From contig NZ_AP017655.1 in the NCBI RefSeq assembly GCF_002355855.1, positions 930,001 through 994,000 of the forward strand: a DNA stretch of 64,000 nt. Reading direction: 5' to 3'. The notes below the pieces were generated by a model. It made no database searches. It worked only from the letters and a program-made list of their open reading frames with translations, and had not been told where the DNA came from. The translations under genes were made by a program, and so were the position numbers. Source of the DNA: Sphingobium cloacae. GTDB lineage: Bacteria; Pseudomonadota; Alphaproteobacteria; Sphingomonadales; Sphingomonadaceae. Positions within the stretch are counted from its first letter, which is position 1, and the number at the start of each line of letters is the position of its first letter. Positions 46,634 to 55,569 of the stretch are shown piece by piece.

Positions 46634-47952
46634 CGGCTCCGCGCATCATCGCCCGGTGGCTGCCCGGCCACTGGCCCGCCAACGCGGCCGGGCGGCGGAA
46701 CATGGCGCTGCTGGTGCAATTGCGCTGGATCGCCATCGCCGGGCAGGTCGCGACGATCCTGATCGTGCATTTCGGCATGGGCATCCACCTGCCCATCGCG
46801 CCGATGCTGCTGATCGCGGCGCTGGCCTGCGCGATGAACGTCGCGAGCTTCGCGATCCTGCGCCGCCGGACGGACGTGGCGCGGCCGGAACTGTTCCTGG
46901 CCCTGCTGTTCGACGTGCTGGCGCTGACGGCGCAGCTTTACCTGAGCGGCGGGGCGACCAATCCCTTCATCGGCCTTTACCTGTTGCAGGTCGCGCTGGC
47001 GACGGTGCTGCTCGACCGATGGAGCGTGTGGGGGATCGCGATCCTGTCGATCCTGTGCGCGGCGATGCTGTCGATATTCCATCATCCGCTGGCGCTATCG
47101 GGCGCGCTGGAGGGGCATCTGTTCGACCTGCATATCATCGGCACGTGGATCAGCTTCGCCATGATCGCGGTGCTGCTGGTGCTGTTCATGTCGCGGGTCA
47201 CGCACAACCTCCAGTTGCGGGAGAAATATCTGGCCCGGCTGCGGCAACAGGCGGCGGAGGAGGAGCATATCGTCCGCATGGGGCTGCTGGCGTCGGGGGC
47301 GGCGCATGAACTGGGCACGCCGCTGTCGCAACTGGCGGTGGTGCTGGGCGACTGGCTCCATATGAAGGAGGTGACGAAACACCCCGCGCTGGTCGAGGAA
47401 GTGCGGGAAATGCAGGCGGCGGTCGGACGGTGCAAGGCCATCGTCACAGGCATCCTGCTGTCCTCCGGCGAAGCACGGGGAGAAGCGCCGCGCGTCACCG
47501 GCCTGCGCGATTTCGTGGAAGGCATCGCGCAGGATTGGCGGGCAGCATATCCGGGCACGGAACTGCTGAGCGATTTCGGGCCGCACGATTATCCCCGCAT
47601 CGTCGCCGATCCGGTGATCCGGCAGGCCATCGGCAACCTGCTCGACAATGCGCGCGAAGCGGGCGCGAGCCGGATCGACATGCTGGTCGGGCGGGACAGC
47701 CATTCGCTGAACATCGCCGTGCGGGACAATGGGCCGGGTTTCAGCGAGGATATGCTGGCCGATTTCGGCAAGCCCTACCGATCCAGCAAGGGCCGGCAGG
47801 GCGGCGGACTGGGACTGTTCCTCGTCGTCAATGTCGTGCGCAAGCTGGGCGGCCGCGTGAGCGCGAGCAACGGCGCGGAGGGCGGCGCGCTGGTCCTGCT
47901 GCGCCTGCCGCTCGCCACGCTGGCCATGGAGGAGATCGAGGATGCCCAATGA
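46630..47952 (+). CDS. regB: RegB/PrrB/ActS-type redox sensor histidine kinase
   Basis: ATG 46630 overlaps the SURF1 stop and gives 440 residues. Six N-terminal transmembrane helices carry the quinone-pocket motif GGATNPFIGLYLLQV (107-121). The phospho-acceptor is H226 in AAHELGTPLSQLAVVLGDW, the RegB H-box. C268 sits 42 residues later, near the place of the redox-active cysteine of RegB. The ATPase domain ends GGGLGLFLVVNVVRK. It should sense the quinone pool and/or redox state and phosphorylate RegA, encoded next. It overlaps RegA by 11 nt. Confidence 0.9.
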   Translation: MTAPRIIARWLPGHWPANAAGRRNMALLVQLRWIAIAGQVATILIVHFGMGIHLPIAPMLLIAALACAMNVASFAILRRRTDVARPELFLALLFDVLALTAQLYLSGGATNPFIGLYLLQVALATVLLDRWSVWGIAILSILCAAMLSIFHHPLALSGALEGHLFDLHIIGTWISFAMIAVLLVLFMSRVTHNLQLREKYLARLRQQAAEEEHIVRMGLLASGAAHELGTPLSQLAVVLGDWLHMKEVTKHPALVEEVREMQAAVGRCKAIVTGILLSSGEARGEAPRVTGLRDFVEGIAQDWRAAYPGTELLSDFGPHDYPRIVADPVIRQAIGNLLDNAREAGASRIDMLVGRDSHSLNIAVRDNGPGFSEDMLADFGKPYRSSKGRQGGGLGLFLVVNVVRKLGGRVSASNGAEGGALVLLRLPLATLAMEEIEDAQ

Positions 47953-48475
47953 CCGCCTGCTGATGATCGTGGAGGATGACGAAGCCTTCGCCCGCACGCT
48001 CAAGCGATCGTTCGAGCGGCGCGGCTATGACGTGCTGCTGGCGGACAGCCAGGAGGCGCTGGAGAAGCTGCTGGAGACGCATGACCCGGGCTATGCGGTG
48101 GTGGACCTGAAGCTGGGCGCGCAGTCGGGGCTGCCCTGCGTCCAGAGGCTGCATGCCCACGATCCGGCGATGCTGATCGTCGTGCTGACGGGCTTTGCGA
48201 GCATCGCGACGGCGGTGGAAGCGATCAAGCTGGGCGCGACCAACTATCTGGCGAAACCCTCCAACACCGACGACATAGAAGCCGCCTTCGCGCGGTCGGG
48301 CGGCGATCCCGCCGCGCCGCTCGGCCCGCGCCCGACATCGATCAAGACGCTGGAATGGGAACATATCCATGAAGTGTTGAAGGACAGCGATTTCAACATT
48401 TCCGAAGCGGCGCGGAGGCTGGGCATGCACCGCCGCACATTGGCCCGGAAACTGGCGAAACGGCAGGTCGGTTGA
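47942..48475 (+). CDS. regA: RegA/PrrA/ActR-type response regulator
   Basis: The 177-residue regulator has a receiver domain (E11, D12, D13; D55 in VVDLKLGAQSG; K in YLAKPSNTDD) and a short linker. A Fis-type helix-turn-helix follows: WEHIHEVLKDSDFNISEAAR and RLGMHRRTLARKLAKR. This C-terminus is almost diagnostic for RegA. It is the last gene of the cyo-SURF1-regB-regA run, and its targets probably include respiratory genes. Confidence 0.92.
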   Translation: MPNDRLLMIVEDDEAFARTLKRSFERRGYDVLLADSQEALEKLLETHDPGYAVVDLKLGAQSGLPCVQRLHAHDPAMLIVVLTGFASIATAVEAIKLGATNYLAKPSNTDDIEAAFARSGGDPAAPLGPRPTSIKTLEWEHIHEVLKDSDFNISEAARRLGMHRRTLARKLAKRQVG

Positions 48476-48509
48476 CGCGCCTTTCCGGTCATGCCATGGG
48501 CAGGGCGCC

Positions 48510-48583
48510 GCGGGTGTAGCTCAATGGTAGAGCTCTTGCTTCCCAAGCAAGTGACGGGGGTTCGATTCCCCTCACCCGCTCCA
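48510..48583 (+). tRNA. tRNA-Gly (CCC anticodon)
   Basis: The 74-nt gene folds into a complete cloverleaf. The acceptor stem GCGGGTG pairs with CACCCGC followed by T and an encoded CCA. The D-arm is GCTC/GAGC, and the anticodon stem CTTGC/GCAAG encloses TTCCCAA, so the anticodon is CCC (reads GGG). The T-arm has TTCGATT. It lies 34 nt after regA. Confidence 0.95.
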
Positions 48584-48774
48584 GCCTGCCCGGCCCCTTT
48601 CCCTTCGCCAGGATCCCGTGACGGCGCCGTCTTGCGGTAAAAACCTGCCGTGCCCGTCGCCCGGCCCGGAACCAGCCGGACAGCGAAGACATGGCGTTTC
48701 CTTTTCATGGCCGGTCATGGAATATTCTGATAATCCATGATCGAAAACTGCGGAATCGCAAATCCCATAAGGGA

Positions 48775-48800
48775 GGAACCCCTGCCCCCGACGGTGCGTT
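48775..48800 (+). promoter_or_regulatory. EcfG-type promoter match upstream of the hybrid kinase
   Basis: GGAAC (48775-48779) and CGTT (48797-48800) are separated by 17 nt, within the accepted 16-17 nt of EcfG promoters. Transcription from about 48807 would rule out the most upstream kinase start (48691) and leave a leader for a GTG start at 48841 or ATG at 48853. Confidence 0.55.
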
Positions 48801-48840
48801 TGCTTTCTGGCAAAAGATGATGACAAGGACCTCCGCTCCC

Positions 48841-50418
48841 GTGAAAAAGGCAATGCCTGACCAGCTGGGAAATCGGTTCGAACTGCTGGTGCAGAGCGTC
48901 ACGGACTATGCGATCTACATGCTGGACCCCAACGGCACGGTAGCCAGCTGGAATGCCGGGGCCGAGCGGCTGAAGGGGTATAGTGAGAAGGAGATTGTCG
49001 GCCAGAGTTTTTCCCGCTTCTATTCGGAGGAGGACAGGCTGGCGGGGATTCCGTCGCGGGCGCTGGACATCACGGCGCGTGAAGGGCGTTTCGAGGCCGA
49101 AGGGTGGAGAATCCGCAAGGATGGCTCGCGCTTCTGGGCCAGCGTCGTCATCGACGCCATCCGCAGCCCGCAGGGCGACCTGCTGGGCTTTGCCAAGGTC
49201 ACGCGCGACCTGACCGAAAGGCGTGAGGCGCAGCGGGCTCTGGAAGACGCGCGCGAGGCCATTTTCCAGACGCAGAAGATGGAAGCCATCGGCAAGCTGA
49301 CGGGCGGCGTGGCGCATGATTTCAACAATCTGCTGGCCGTCATCGTCGGCAGCCTGGACCTTGCCCGGCAGCGGATGACGACCGGGGCCGATGTGTCGCG
49401 CTATATCGACAATGCCATGGCAGCGGCGGAGCGCGGCGCGACGCTGACCCAGCGGATGCTGGCCTTCGCGCGCAAGCAGGAACTGAAATTACAGAGCGTC
49501 GATTGCATCGCGCTGGTGCGCAACATGGCCGAATTGCTGAAGGCGACGCTGGGCACCGGGATCGTGATCGAATCCCGCTTTCCCCTCGCCATGGCGCCCG
49601 CCCATGCCGATCCGGCCCAACTCGAACTGGCGCTGCTGAACCTGGCGGTCAATGCCCGCGACGCGATGCGCGGCGTCGGGCGGCTGATCCTGGAAGGGGT
49701 GGAAGTCGCGACCCCCTCCATCCCGCGCGGCGACTTACAGGACGGCCCCTATATCCGCCTGTCGGTGATCGACGAAGGCGAAGGCATGGACGAAGCGACG
49801 CTGGCGCGCGCGACCGAGCCTTTCTTCACGACCAAGGGCGTGGGGAAAGGGACCGGGCTGGGGCTGTCGATGGTCCACGGCTTTGCGGAACAGTGCGGCG
49901 GGGCCATGACCATATCGAGCGAGACGGGCAAGGGCACGACGGTCTCGCTGTGGCTGCCGGTGGCCTCGCTCCAGATTCAAAATGCGGAGGAAGCCGCGGC
50001 GGAAGCGATGGAGGAAGCCGGCGAGCCGCTGGTGATCCTGGCCGTCGACGACGACGATCTGGTGCTGACCAATACCGCCGGGATGCTGGAGGATCTGGGG
50101 CATACCGTGTTTCAGGCCGGCAGCGCGGCCGATGCTTTGCGGATATTGGAGCAGGGGACGGTCGACCTGGTCATCACCGACCATGCCATGCCCGGCATGA
50201 CCGGCGCGCAACTGGCCGATGTGATCGAGGAGAAGCTGCCGGGCCTGCCCGTCATCATCATCACCGGCTTTGCGGAATTGCCGCCCCATGCGACCAGCAG
50301 GCCAAGGCTGGACAAGCCCTTCAAGCAAGGCGCGCTGGCAAGGATAGTGGGGACGATAAGCCGCAGGCCCGCTGCCGATCCTTCCGGCCCCGCCCAGGGG
50401 GATTTGGGGCAGCGATAG
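48841..50418 (+). CDS. Soluble PAS hybrid histidine kinase with C-terminal receiver
   Basis: About 525 residues from GTG 48841 (AAGGA 11 nt upstream); ATG 48817 and ATG 48853 are alternatives. A PAS domain (DYAIYMLDPNGTVASWNAGA, AERLKGYSEKEIVGQSFSRF) is followed by HisKA with GGVAHDFNNLLAVIVGSLDL and HATPase_c (NLAVNARDAM, GTGLGLSMVHGFAEQ). The receiver has ILAVDDDDLVLTNTAGML, D in VITDHAMPGMTG and a Lys in RLDKPF. No membrane helix is seen, so it senses a cytosolic signal. A likely general stress promoter precedes it, suggesting a role in that network. Confidence 0.88.
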   Translation: MKKAMPDQLGNRFELLVQSVTDYAIYMLDPNGTVASWNAGAERLKGYSEKEIVGQSFSRFYSEEDRLAGIPSRALDITAREGRFEAEGWRIRKDGSRFWASVVIDAIRSPQGDLLGFAKVTRDLTERREAQRALEDAREAIFQTQKMEAIGKLTGGVAHDFNNLLAVIVGSLDLARQRMTTGADVSRYIDNAMAAAERGATLTQRMLAFARKQELKLQSVDCIALVRNMAELLKATLGTGIVIESRFPLAMAPAHADPAQLELALLNLAVNARDAMRGVGRLILEGVEVATPSIPRGDLQDGPYIRLSVIDEGEGMDEATLARATEPFFTTKGVGKGTGLGLSMVHGFAEQCGGAMTISSETGKGTTVSLWLPVASLQIQNAEEAAAEAMEEAGEPLVILAVDDDDLVLTNTAGMLEDLGHTVFQAGSAADALRILEQGTVDLVITDHAMPGMTGAQLADVIEEKLPGLPVIIITGFAELPPHATSRPRLDKPFKQGALARIVGTISRRPAADPSGPAQGDLGQR

Positions 50419-50476
50419 GTTCCGGCCGCCGCTTTTTCGCGCCGCCGCTCTTGCCAGCGGCCTGCGACATGGCGAA

Positions 50477-50497
50477 GGAAGGGAAAGCTTCCCTTCC
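50477..50497. other. Perfect 9-bp hairpin between hybrid kinase and hydrolase genes
   Basis: GGAAGGGAA (50477-50485), loop AGC, TTCCCTTCC (50489-50497). There is no T-run, so it is not a classical terminator. Lying 19 nt before the ATG of the hydrolase, it could affect translation or mRNA stability. The purine arm itself resembles a ribosome-binding sequence held in a stem. Confidence 0.35.
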
Positions 50498-50515
50498 ACC
50501 AGCCCGCAGGATCGC

Positions 50516-51394
50516 ATGGAAACCCCCGCAGCGCCGACCCCGACTTCGCATTTCTTCACATCGCTGCGGACCCGCCTCCATTATCTGGACTGGGGCAATC
50601 CTTCCGCCCCGCCCCTGATCCTGGTGCATGGCGGGTTCGACCATGCGCGAAGCTGGGACTGGACCGCGCGGGCGCTGGGCGGCGACTATCACGTCATGGC
50701 CGTGGACCTGCGCGGGCATGGCGACAGCGGCTGGTCTTCGGACGGCGGCTATATGATGAGCAGCTTCGTCTACGATCTGGCGCAGATGATCGACATGATC
50801 GGAAGCGGGAAAGTGACGATCGTGGCCCATTCGCTGGGCGCGGCGATCAGCCTGCGCTATGCGGGCCTTTGCCCCGAACGGGTGGAGAGGCTGGTCGCGA
50901 TAGAGGGTCTGGGCCTTTCCCCCGCGCGCCTCCAGGAAAAGGCGGAAATGCCCGTCGTCGAGCAATGGCGCGAATGGATCGACCTGCGCCGGGCGACATT
51001 GCGCAAGCCGATACGCAAGCTGGCGTCCATCGAAGCGGCCGTCGAGCGGATGCGCGCGCGCAACGATCATCTGTCCGTGGAGCAGGCGCTGCACCTCACC
51101 ATCCACGGCACCAACCGGAACGAGGACGGCAGCTATGGCTGGAAGTTCGACCCCTGCCTGCGCGACTGGTCGCCGGGCACGGGGATCGAGCAGGAACTGC
51201 CCGCCTTCTGGGGCCGGATCACCTGCCCCGTCCTGCTGTGCCTCGGCCTCGACAGCTGGGCGTCAAATCCGGTCAAGGATGGCCGGATCGCCCATTTCCG
51301 GGACGCGCGGCTGGCGGAGTTCGCCGATGCGGGCCATTGGCTGCATCATGACCAGTTCGACCGCTTCATCGCCGAACTGCGCGCTTTCCTATGA
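50516..51394 (+). CDS. Alpha/beta hydrolase
   Basis: The 292-residue hydrolase shows LILVHGGFDHARSWDWTARA (oxyanion region), AVDLRGHGDSGWSSDGGYMM, the nucleophile elbow IVAHSLGAAISLRY and the C-terminal histidine in FADAGHWLHHDQF. This is the haloalkane dehalogenase/esterase/epoxide-hydrolase superfamily. No substrate is implied by neighbours. Its last 6 nt overlap the convergent flavoprotein gene. Confidence 0.87.
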   Translation: METPAAPTPTSHFFTSLRTRLHYLDWGNPSAPPLILVHGGFDHARSWDWTARALGGDYHVMAVDLRGHGDSGWSSDGGYMMSSFVYDLAQMIDMIGSGKVTIVAHSLGAAISLRYAGLCPERVERLVAIEGLGLSPARLQEKAEMPVVEQWREWIDLRRATLRKPIRKLASIEAAVERMRARNDHLSVEQALHLTIHGTNRNEDGSYGWKFDPCLRDWSPGTGIEQELPAFWGRITCPVLLCLGLDSWASNPVKDGRIAHFRDARLAEFADAGHWLHHDQFDRFIAELRAFL

Positions 51395-52321
51395 ACGGAA
51401 GGCGGCAACGGCGTCGCGATATTCGGCCTTGAGCTGATCGATGAAGGCGCCCGCGGGCTGAACCTTGCGGATCGCGCCGATGCCCTGCCCCGCGCCCCAG
51501 ATGTCGCGCCACGCCTTCGCCCCGTCGCCTGCCGCGCTGGCGAAATCCATCGCGGCGGCGTTCGGCAGATTGTCCGGGTCCATGCCCGCCGCGACGATGC
51601 TGGGCTTCAGATAATTGCCCAGCACGCCGCTGAAGACGTCGGAATAGAGGATGTCGTTCGCGCTGCTGTCCACGATCATCTGCTTGTAGGCGGGCGCGGC
51701 ATCGGCCTCCTCGGTCGCGATGAACGGGGAGCCCATATAGGCGAGATCGGCGCCCATCATCCGCGCCGCGGCGATGGACCGGCCGGTCGCGATCGCCCCC
51801 GACAGCACCAGCGGCCCGTCGAACCATGCGCGGATTTCCTCCACCAGCGCGAAGGGCGACAGGGTGCCCGCATGGCCCCCCGCCCCCGCCGCCACGGCGA
51901 TCAGGCCGTCCGCGCCCTTTTCGACCGCCTTGCGCGCGAACATATCGTTGATGACGTCATGCAGGACGATACCGCCATAGCTGTGGATCGCCCGGTTCAC
52001 ATCCTCCCGCGCGCCGAGCGAGGTGATGACGATCGGCACCTTATATTTGACGCACAAGGCCAGATCCTCCTCCAGCCGCGCATTGGTGCGGTGGACGATG
52101 AGGTTGACGGCGAAGGGCGCGTCCTTTTCCGCCAGCGCCTCTTCGATCTGTTGCAGCCAGCTTTCGAAGGTGCCCGAAGGCCGGGCGTTGAGCGAAGGAA
52201 AGGAACCCACGATGCCCGCGCGGCATTGGGCGATCACAAGCGACGGCCGCGACACCAGGAACATCGGCGATCCGATCAGCGGCAGGGACAAGCGGCCTTC
52301 AAGCAACGCTGGCAGGGTCAT
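51389..52321 (-). CDS. Nitronate monooxygenase family protein
   Basis: The 310-residue FMN enzyme is the ordinary short form of the family: LPLIGSPMFLVSRPSLVIAQ, NLIVHRTNARLEEDL, AAGAGGHAGTLSPFALVEEI (FMN phosphate loop and the catalytic His region) and LVLSGAIATGRSIAAARMMG. It would oxidise alkyl nitronates such as propionate-3-nitronate. Unlike the long paralogue at 21.5-22.9 kb it lacks the C-terminal cysteine extension. Confidence 0.88.
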   Translation of the reverse strand: MTLPALLEGRLSLPLIGSPMFLVSRPSLVIAQCRAGIVGSFPSLNARPSGTFESWLQQIEEALAEKDAPFAVNLIVHRTNARLEEDLALCVKYKVPIVITSLGAREDVNRAIHSYGGIVLHDVINDMFARKAVEKGADGLIAVAAGAGGHAGTLSPFALVEEIRAWFDGPLVLSGAIATGRSIAAARMMGADLAYMGSPFIATEEADAAPAYKQMIVDSSANDILYSDVFSGVLGNYLKPSIVAAGMDPDNLPNAAAMDFASAAGDGAKAWRDIWGAGQGIGAIRKVQPAGAFIDQLKAEYRDAVAAFRS

Positions 52322-52456
52322 GGCGGTCTACTCCCTCACTATGTCGCGGTGGCGCTATCATTGCAAAGGGGTGGGAAAAAGGAGAAAATCCGCTGTGTTG
52401 CCAAATAATATAGCGATGCTAGACCGGGCGGGATCAGACATTATCAGGGGCTGGCC

Positions 52457-53515
52457 GTGTATAGCGAGAGCGATCTTCAGGATGCCGTAGCGGCGGGCGC
52501 CCTGTCCGCGGAGGCGGCGCAGGCGCTGCGCGATCATGTCGCCCGGATGCGCGCCAGTCCGGTGGTCGATGAAGAGCATTTCCGCCTGCTGACCGGCTTC
52601 AACGATATTTTCGTCGCCATCGCCAGCATCATCCTGCTGGTCGCGGTCGGATGGCTGGGCAACAGCCTGCGCCTGGGCGCGGGGGAGCATCATCCCTCCA
52701 TCGCGTCGGGCCTGCTGGTCGCGGCCGCCAGTTGGGGGCTGGCCGAATATTTCACGCGGCAGCGGCGCATGGCCCTGCCCTCCATCCTGTTGCTGGGCGG
52801 ATTCGTGGGCGGCGTGGCCTTTGCGCTGGCGGCGCTGGCCGGGCAGATTTTCCCCGATGCCGACGACAGGACCGGCGGGCTGATCGTGTCCGGCATCGCC
52901 CTGATGACCGCTGGCGCGGCGTGGGTGCACTGGCGGCGCTTCATGGTGCCCATCACCGTCGCGGCGGGCGCGGCGGCGGGCGCGGGTGTCGTCGCGGGCC
53001 TCGTCCTGTCGGTCGCGCCGAAAAGCGAAGGGCTGTGGTTCGTTCTGCTGTTGCTCGCGGGGCTTGCGATCTTCGCGCTGGCGATGCGCTGGGACATGTC
53101 GGACCGGGGACGGACGACGCGCCGTGCCGACGTGGCCTTCTGGCTGCACCTGACGGCCGCGCCGATGATCGCCCATTCGCTGTTCCATCTGCTGGGCGTG
53201 TTCGACGGCAATGAGATGGGCGTGGGCAAGGCGGTGATGGTGCTCGCGCTTTATTTCGCCTTCGGACTGGTGGCGCTGGCCATCGACCGGCGCGCGTTGC
53301 TGGTGTCGAGCCTCGCCTATGTGCTGTTCGCGCTCTATGCGTTGTTCCACAAGGCCGGGGCGGTGGAACTGTCCTCCGCCTTCACTGCATTGGTGATCGG
53401 ATCGGCGCTGCTGCTGCTCTCCGCGCTGTGGCACCGGGCGCGGGCCTGGGTGGTGGGCGGATTGCCCGACGCGCTGACGGATCGCCTGCCCTATCTGGAT
53501 CGCGCGGCGGCCTGA
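52457..53515 (+). CDS. Multi-pass membrane protein (DUF2157/DUF4401-like)
   Basis: GTG 52457 gives 352 residues. An N-terminal soluble helical stretch (SESDLQDAVAAGALSAEAAQ, LRDHVARMRASP) precedes about nine to ten transmembrane helices. This resembles the DUF2157-type small-helix plus polytopic membrane proteins of unknown function. No transport or enzyme motif is visible. It is divergent from the flavoprotein gene (135 bp) and convergent with DUF2794 (4 bp). Confidence 0.7.
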   Translation: MYSESDLQDAVAAGALSAEAAQALRDHVARMRASPVVDEEHFRLLTGFNDIFVAIASIILLVAVGWLGNSLRLGAGEHHPSIASGLLVAAASWGLAEYFTRQRRMALPSILLLGGFVGGVAFALAALAGQIFPDADDRTGGLIVSGIALMTAGAAWVHWRRFMVPITVAAGAAAGAGVVAGLVLSVAPKSEGLWFVLLLLAGLAIFALAMRWDMSDRGRTTRRADVAFWLHLTAAPMIAHSLFHLLGVFDGNEMGVGKAVMVLALYFAFGLVALAIDRRALLVSSLAYVLFALYALFHKAGAVELSSAFTALVIGSALLLLSALWHRARAWVVGGLPDALTDRLPYLDRAAA

Positions 53516-53519
53516 GCCG

Positions 53520-53861
53520 TCAATCGACGATCTTGAGCAGCTTTCTTTCGACGGGGGCGAGGACGGCGTGGAGTTCCTGGCCGCGCTTCAGGACATGCCC
53601 CGCTTCGCCGATCAGCGCCCACATGCCTTGCCGATGGCGTAGCGCGGGCCGCTTTTCGATGCGATATTCGGGGCGCTCGGCCGACCGGCGGAAGGCGGAG
53701 AAGATCGCCGCGTCGCGCCCCATGTCTATCGCATAATCGCGCCAGTGCCCGGCGGACACCATGCGGCCATATAAATCCATGATCCGCTGCAATTCCAGAC
53801 GATCGAACCCGGTCTGTCCGGCCTTCTGCCCATGAGCCGGAAAAGGGGTCACATTGGACAT
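53520..53861 (-). CDS. DUF2794 family protein
   Basis: The 113-residue protein (FDRLELQRIMDLYGRMVSAG, HWRDYAIDMGRDAAIFSAFR, EYRIEKRPALRHRQGMWALI) is a clear DUF2794, an alphaproteobacterial family of unknown function. The ATG overlaps the TGA of cysE by one base, so the two genes are translationally coupled. Confidence 0.87.
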   Translation of the reverse strand: MSNVTPFPAHGQKAGQTGFDRLELQRIMDLYGRMVSAGHWRDYAIDMGRDAAIFSAFRRSAERPEYRIEKRPALRHRQGMWALIGEAGHVLKRGQELHAVLAPVERKLLKIVD

Positions 53862-54586
53862 CAGGCGCGATCGCGTTCCTTGAACAGGGTGATGTCATCC
53901 TTGCCGGCCGGGCCGGAGGACCGTTTCTGCTCCTCGATCAATTCGGCCAGGCGCTTCTGCAATTGCTCCATTTCGCACTGGAGCAGTTCCAGCTTCTGCT
54001 TTTCCGGATCGAAGCAGTCGGAACAGGGCGTGCCATAGGGGACGAAATCGCGCTGATAGGCGGTCACGTCGACCAGCATCTGCCGCGCCGGGATGCCGAC
54101 CATCGTCGCGCTTTCGGGCACATCCTTGGTCACCACGGCGTTGGCGCCGATGCGCGCGCGGGACCCGACGCGGATCGGCCCCAGGACCTGCGCGCCCGAA
54201 CCGACGATCACGCCGTCCTCCAGCGTCGGATGGCGCTTGCCCGCGATGCCGTTGGCCGGGTCCGTTCCGCCCAGCGTCACATTCTGGTACAGGGTGACGT
54301 CATCGCCGATTTCCGCGGTCTCTCCAATGACGGTGAAGCCATGGTCGATAAAGAAGCGTTTGCCGATCTTCGCGCCGGGATGGATGTCGTTCCCCGTCAG
54401 GAAGCGAGACAGATGGTTCACCGCCCGCGCCAGGAAATAGAGGCGCACGCGATAGAGGCGATGGGCCACCCGATGGAAGGCCAGCGACCAGACGCCGGGA
54501 TAGAGCAGGATTTCCGCGCGCGAACGAGGCGCCGGGTCCCGCGACTTCACCGAGTCCAGATAAGCCATGAGGTTACGCAGCATCAT
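53861..54586 (-). CDS. cysE: Serine O-acetyltransferase (short, EpsC/CysE type)
   Basis: I choose ATG 54586 (241 residues), after an AGGGATGGA. The left-handed beta-helix shows [18 protein letters not shown] (catalytic His), [16 protein letters not shown] and [19 protein letters not shown]. It acetylates serine for cysteine synthesis. The C-terminal tail is unusual in adding a CSDC pair and a coiled coil ([20 protein letters not shown]). This could bind cysteine synthase or sense redox, which is inference. It is divergent from a TSUP permease. Confidence 0.9.
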   Translation of the reverse strand: MMLRNLMAYLDSVKSRDPAPRSRAEILLYPGVWSLAFHRVAHRLYRVRLYFLARAVNHLSRFLTGNDIHPGAKIGKRFFIDHGFTVIGETAEIGDDVTLYQNVTLGGTDPANGIAGKRHPTLEDGVIVGSGAQVLGPIRVGSRARIGANAVVTKDVPESATMVGIPARQMLVDVTAYQRDFVPYGTPCSDCFDPEKQKLELLQCEMEQLQKRLAELIEEQKRSSGPAGKDDITLFKERDRA

Positions 54587-54754
54587 TCCATCCCTGAACA
54601 GCCCGCGCCGTGCACGGTTCCGCTCTACATAGTCGCATATCCGCAATTTTTCCAGAGAAGCCCTAAAGACAGCTTATCATCGGGGAAAGGAAAGCTGCTT
54701 GGCTTTGCGCTCAATTTCTATCATTGAAGTAGACATTCGATTGATAGGCGGTTC

Positions 54755-55528
54755 ATGATCGATTCTCTCATGCATCATTTCGGCGACATCCTCCCCTTCA
54801 TCCTCGTGGGTTTCGGGGCGCAGATGATCGACGGCGCGCTGGGCATGGCCTATGGCGTCATCTCCAGCACGCTGCTGCTGGCATTGGGCCTGCCGCCGAG
54901 CAGGGCCTCGGCCAGCGTCCATGCGGCGGAAACCTTCACCACCGGCGTTTCGGCGATCAGCCATATCGCGCACCGCAACGTCGACTGGCGGCTGTTCGCG
55001 CGGCTCATCGTTCCCGGCGTGATCGGCGGCGTGGCGGGGGCCTATCTGCTGTCCAACATCGACGGCGCGATCATCAAGCCCTTCGTGCAGCTTTACCTGA
55101 CGGGCATCGGCCTCTACCTGATCTGGCGCGGATTCCACTTCCCGCCGCAGGCGCGCGATCCCAAATGGGTCGCGCCGCTGGGCCTTGTCGGCGGCTTCAT
55201 GGATGCGTCGGGCGGCGGCGGATGGGGGCCGGTGGTCACGTCCAACCTGCTGATCCAGGGGTCCAGCCCGCGCCACACCATCGGCACGGTCAACACGGTG
55301 GAGTTCTTCCTGACCCTGTCGATCAGCATCACCTTCCTGCTGCATCTGGGGTGGGAGACGTTCACGACCTACACGGTCGGCCTGCTGATCGGCGGCGTGG
55401 TGGCCGCGCCCTTCGGCGCCATGCTGGCCCGCCATGTCGCGCCCCGCTTCCTGTTCGTGGCGGTGGGCATCATCCTGACGCTGACATCGCTGTTCGGGGT
55501 GACCAAATGGCTTGGATATATAGGATAG
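54755..55528 (+). CDS. TSUP family permease (sulfite/thiosulfate-type candidate)
   Basis: The 257-residue protein has about eight transmembrane helices in two repeats: GFGAQMIDGALGMAYGVISS and GGFMDASGGGGWGPVVTSNL. ASASVHAAETFTTGVSAISH is the conserved inner region. Its placement opposite cysE fits transport of a sulfur compound, but this is inference. A CTATCA/TGATAG inverted repeat lies in its upstream region (54718-54747). The oxyR gene follows 41 bp after the stop. Confidence 0.87.
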   Translation: MIDSLMHHFGDILPFILVGFGAQMIDGALGMAYGVISSTLLLALGLPPSRASASVHAAETFTTGVSAISHIAHRNVDWRLFARLIVPGVIGGVAGAYLLSNIDGAIIKPFVQLYLTGIGLYLIWRGFHFPPQARDPKWVAPLGLVGGFMDASGGGGWGPVVTSNLLIQGSSPRHTIGTVNTVEFFLTLSISITFLLHLGWETFTTYTVGLLIGGVVAAPFGAMLARHVAPRFLFVAVGIILTLTSLFGVTKWLGYIG

Positions 55529-55569
55529 GTCACTTATATTCGGCTTGTTAATCGAAAGAGCCGATCAAG

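Noticed and set aside
54597..54621. GGAAC-N16-TGTT on the minus strand before cysE
   Set aside because: The -10 part differs from CGTT and the predicted start would leave almost no leader before the chosen cysE ATG.
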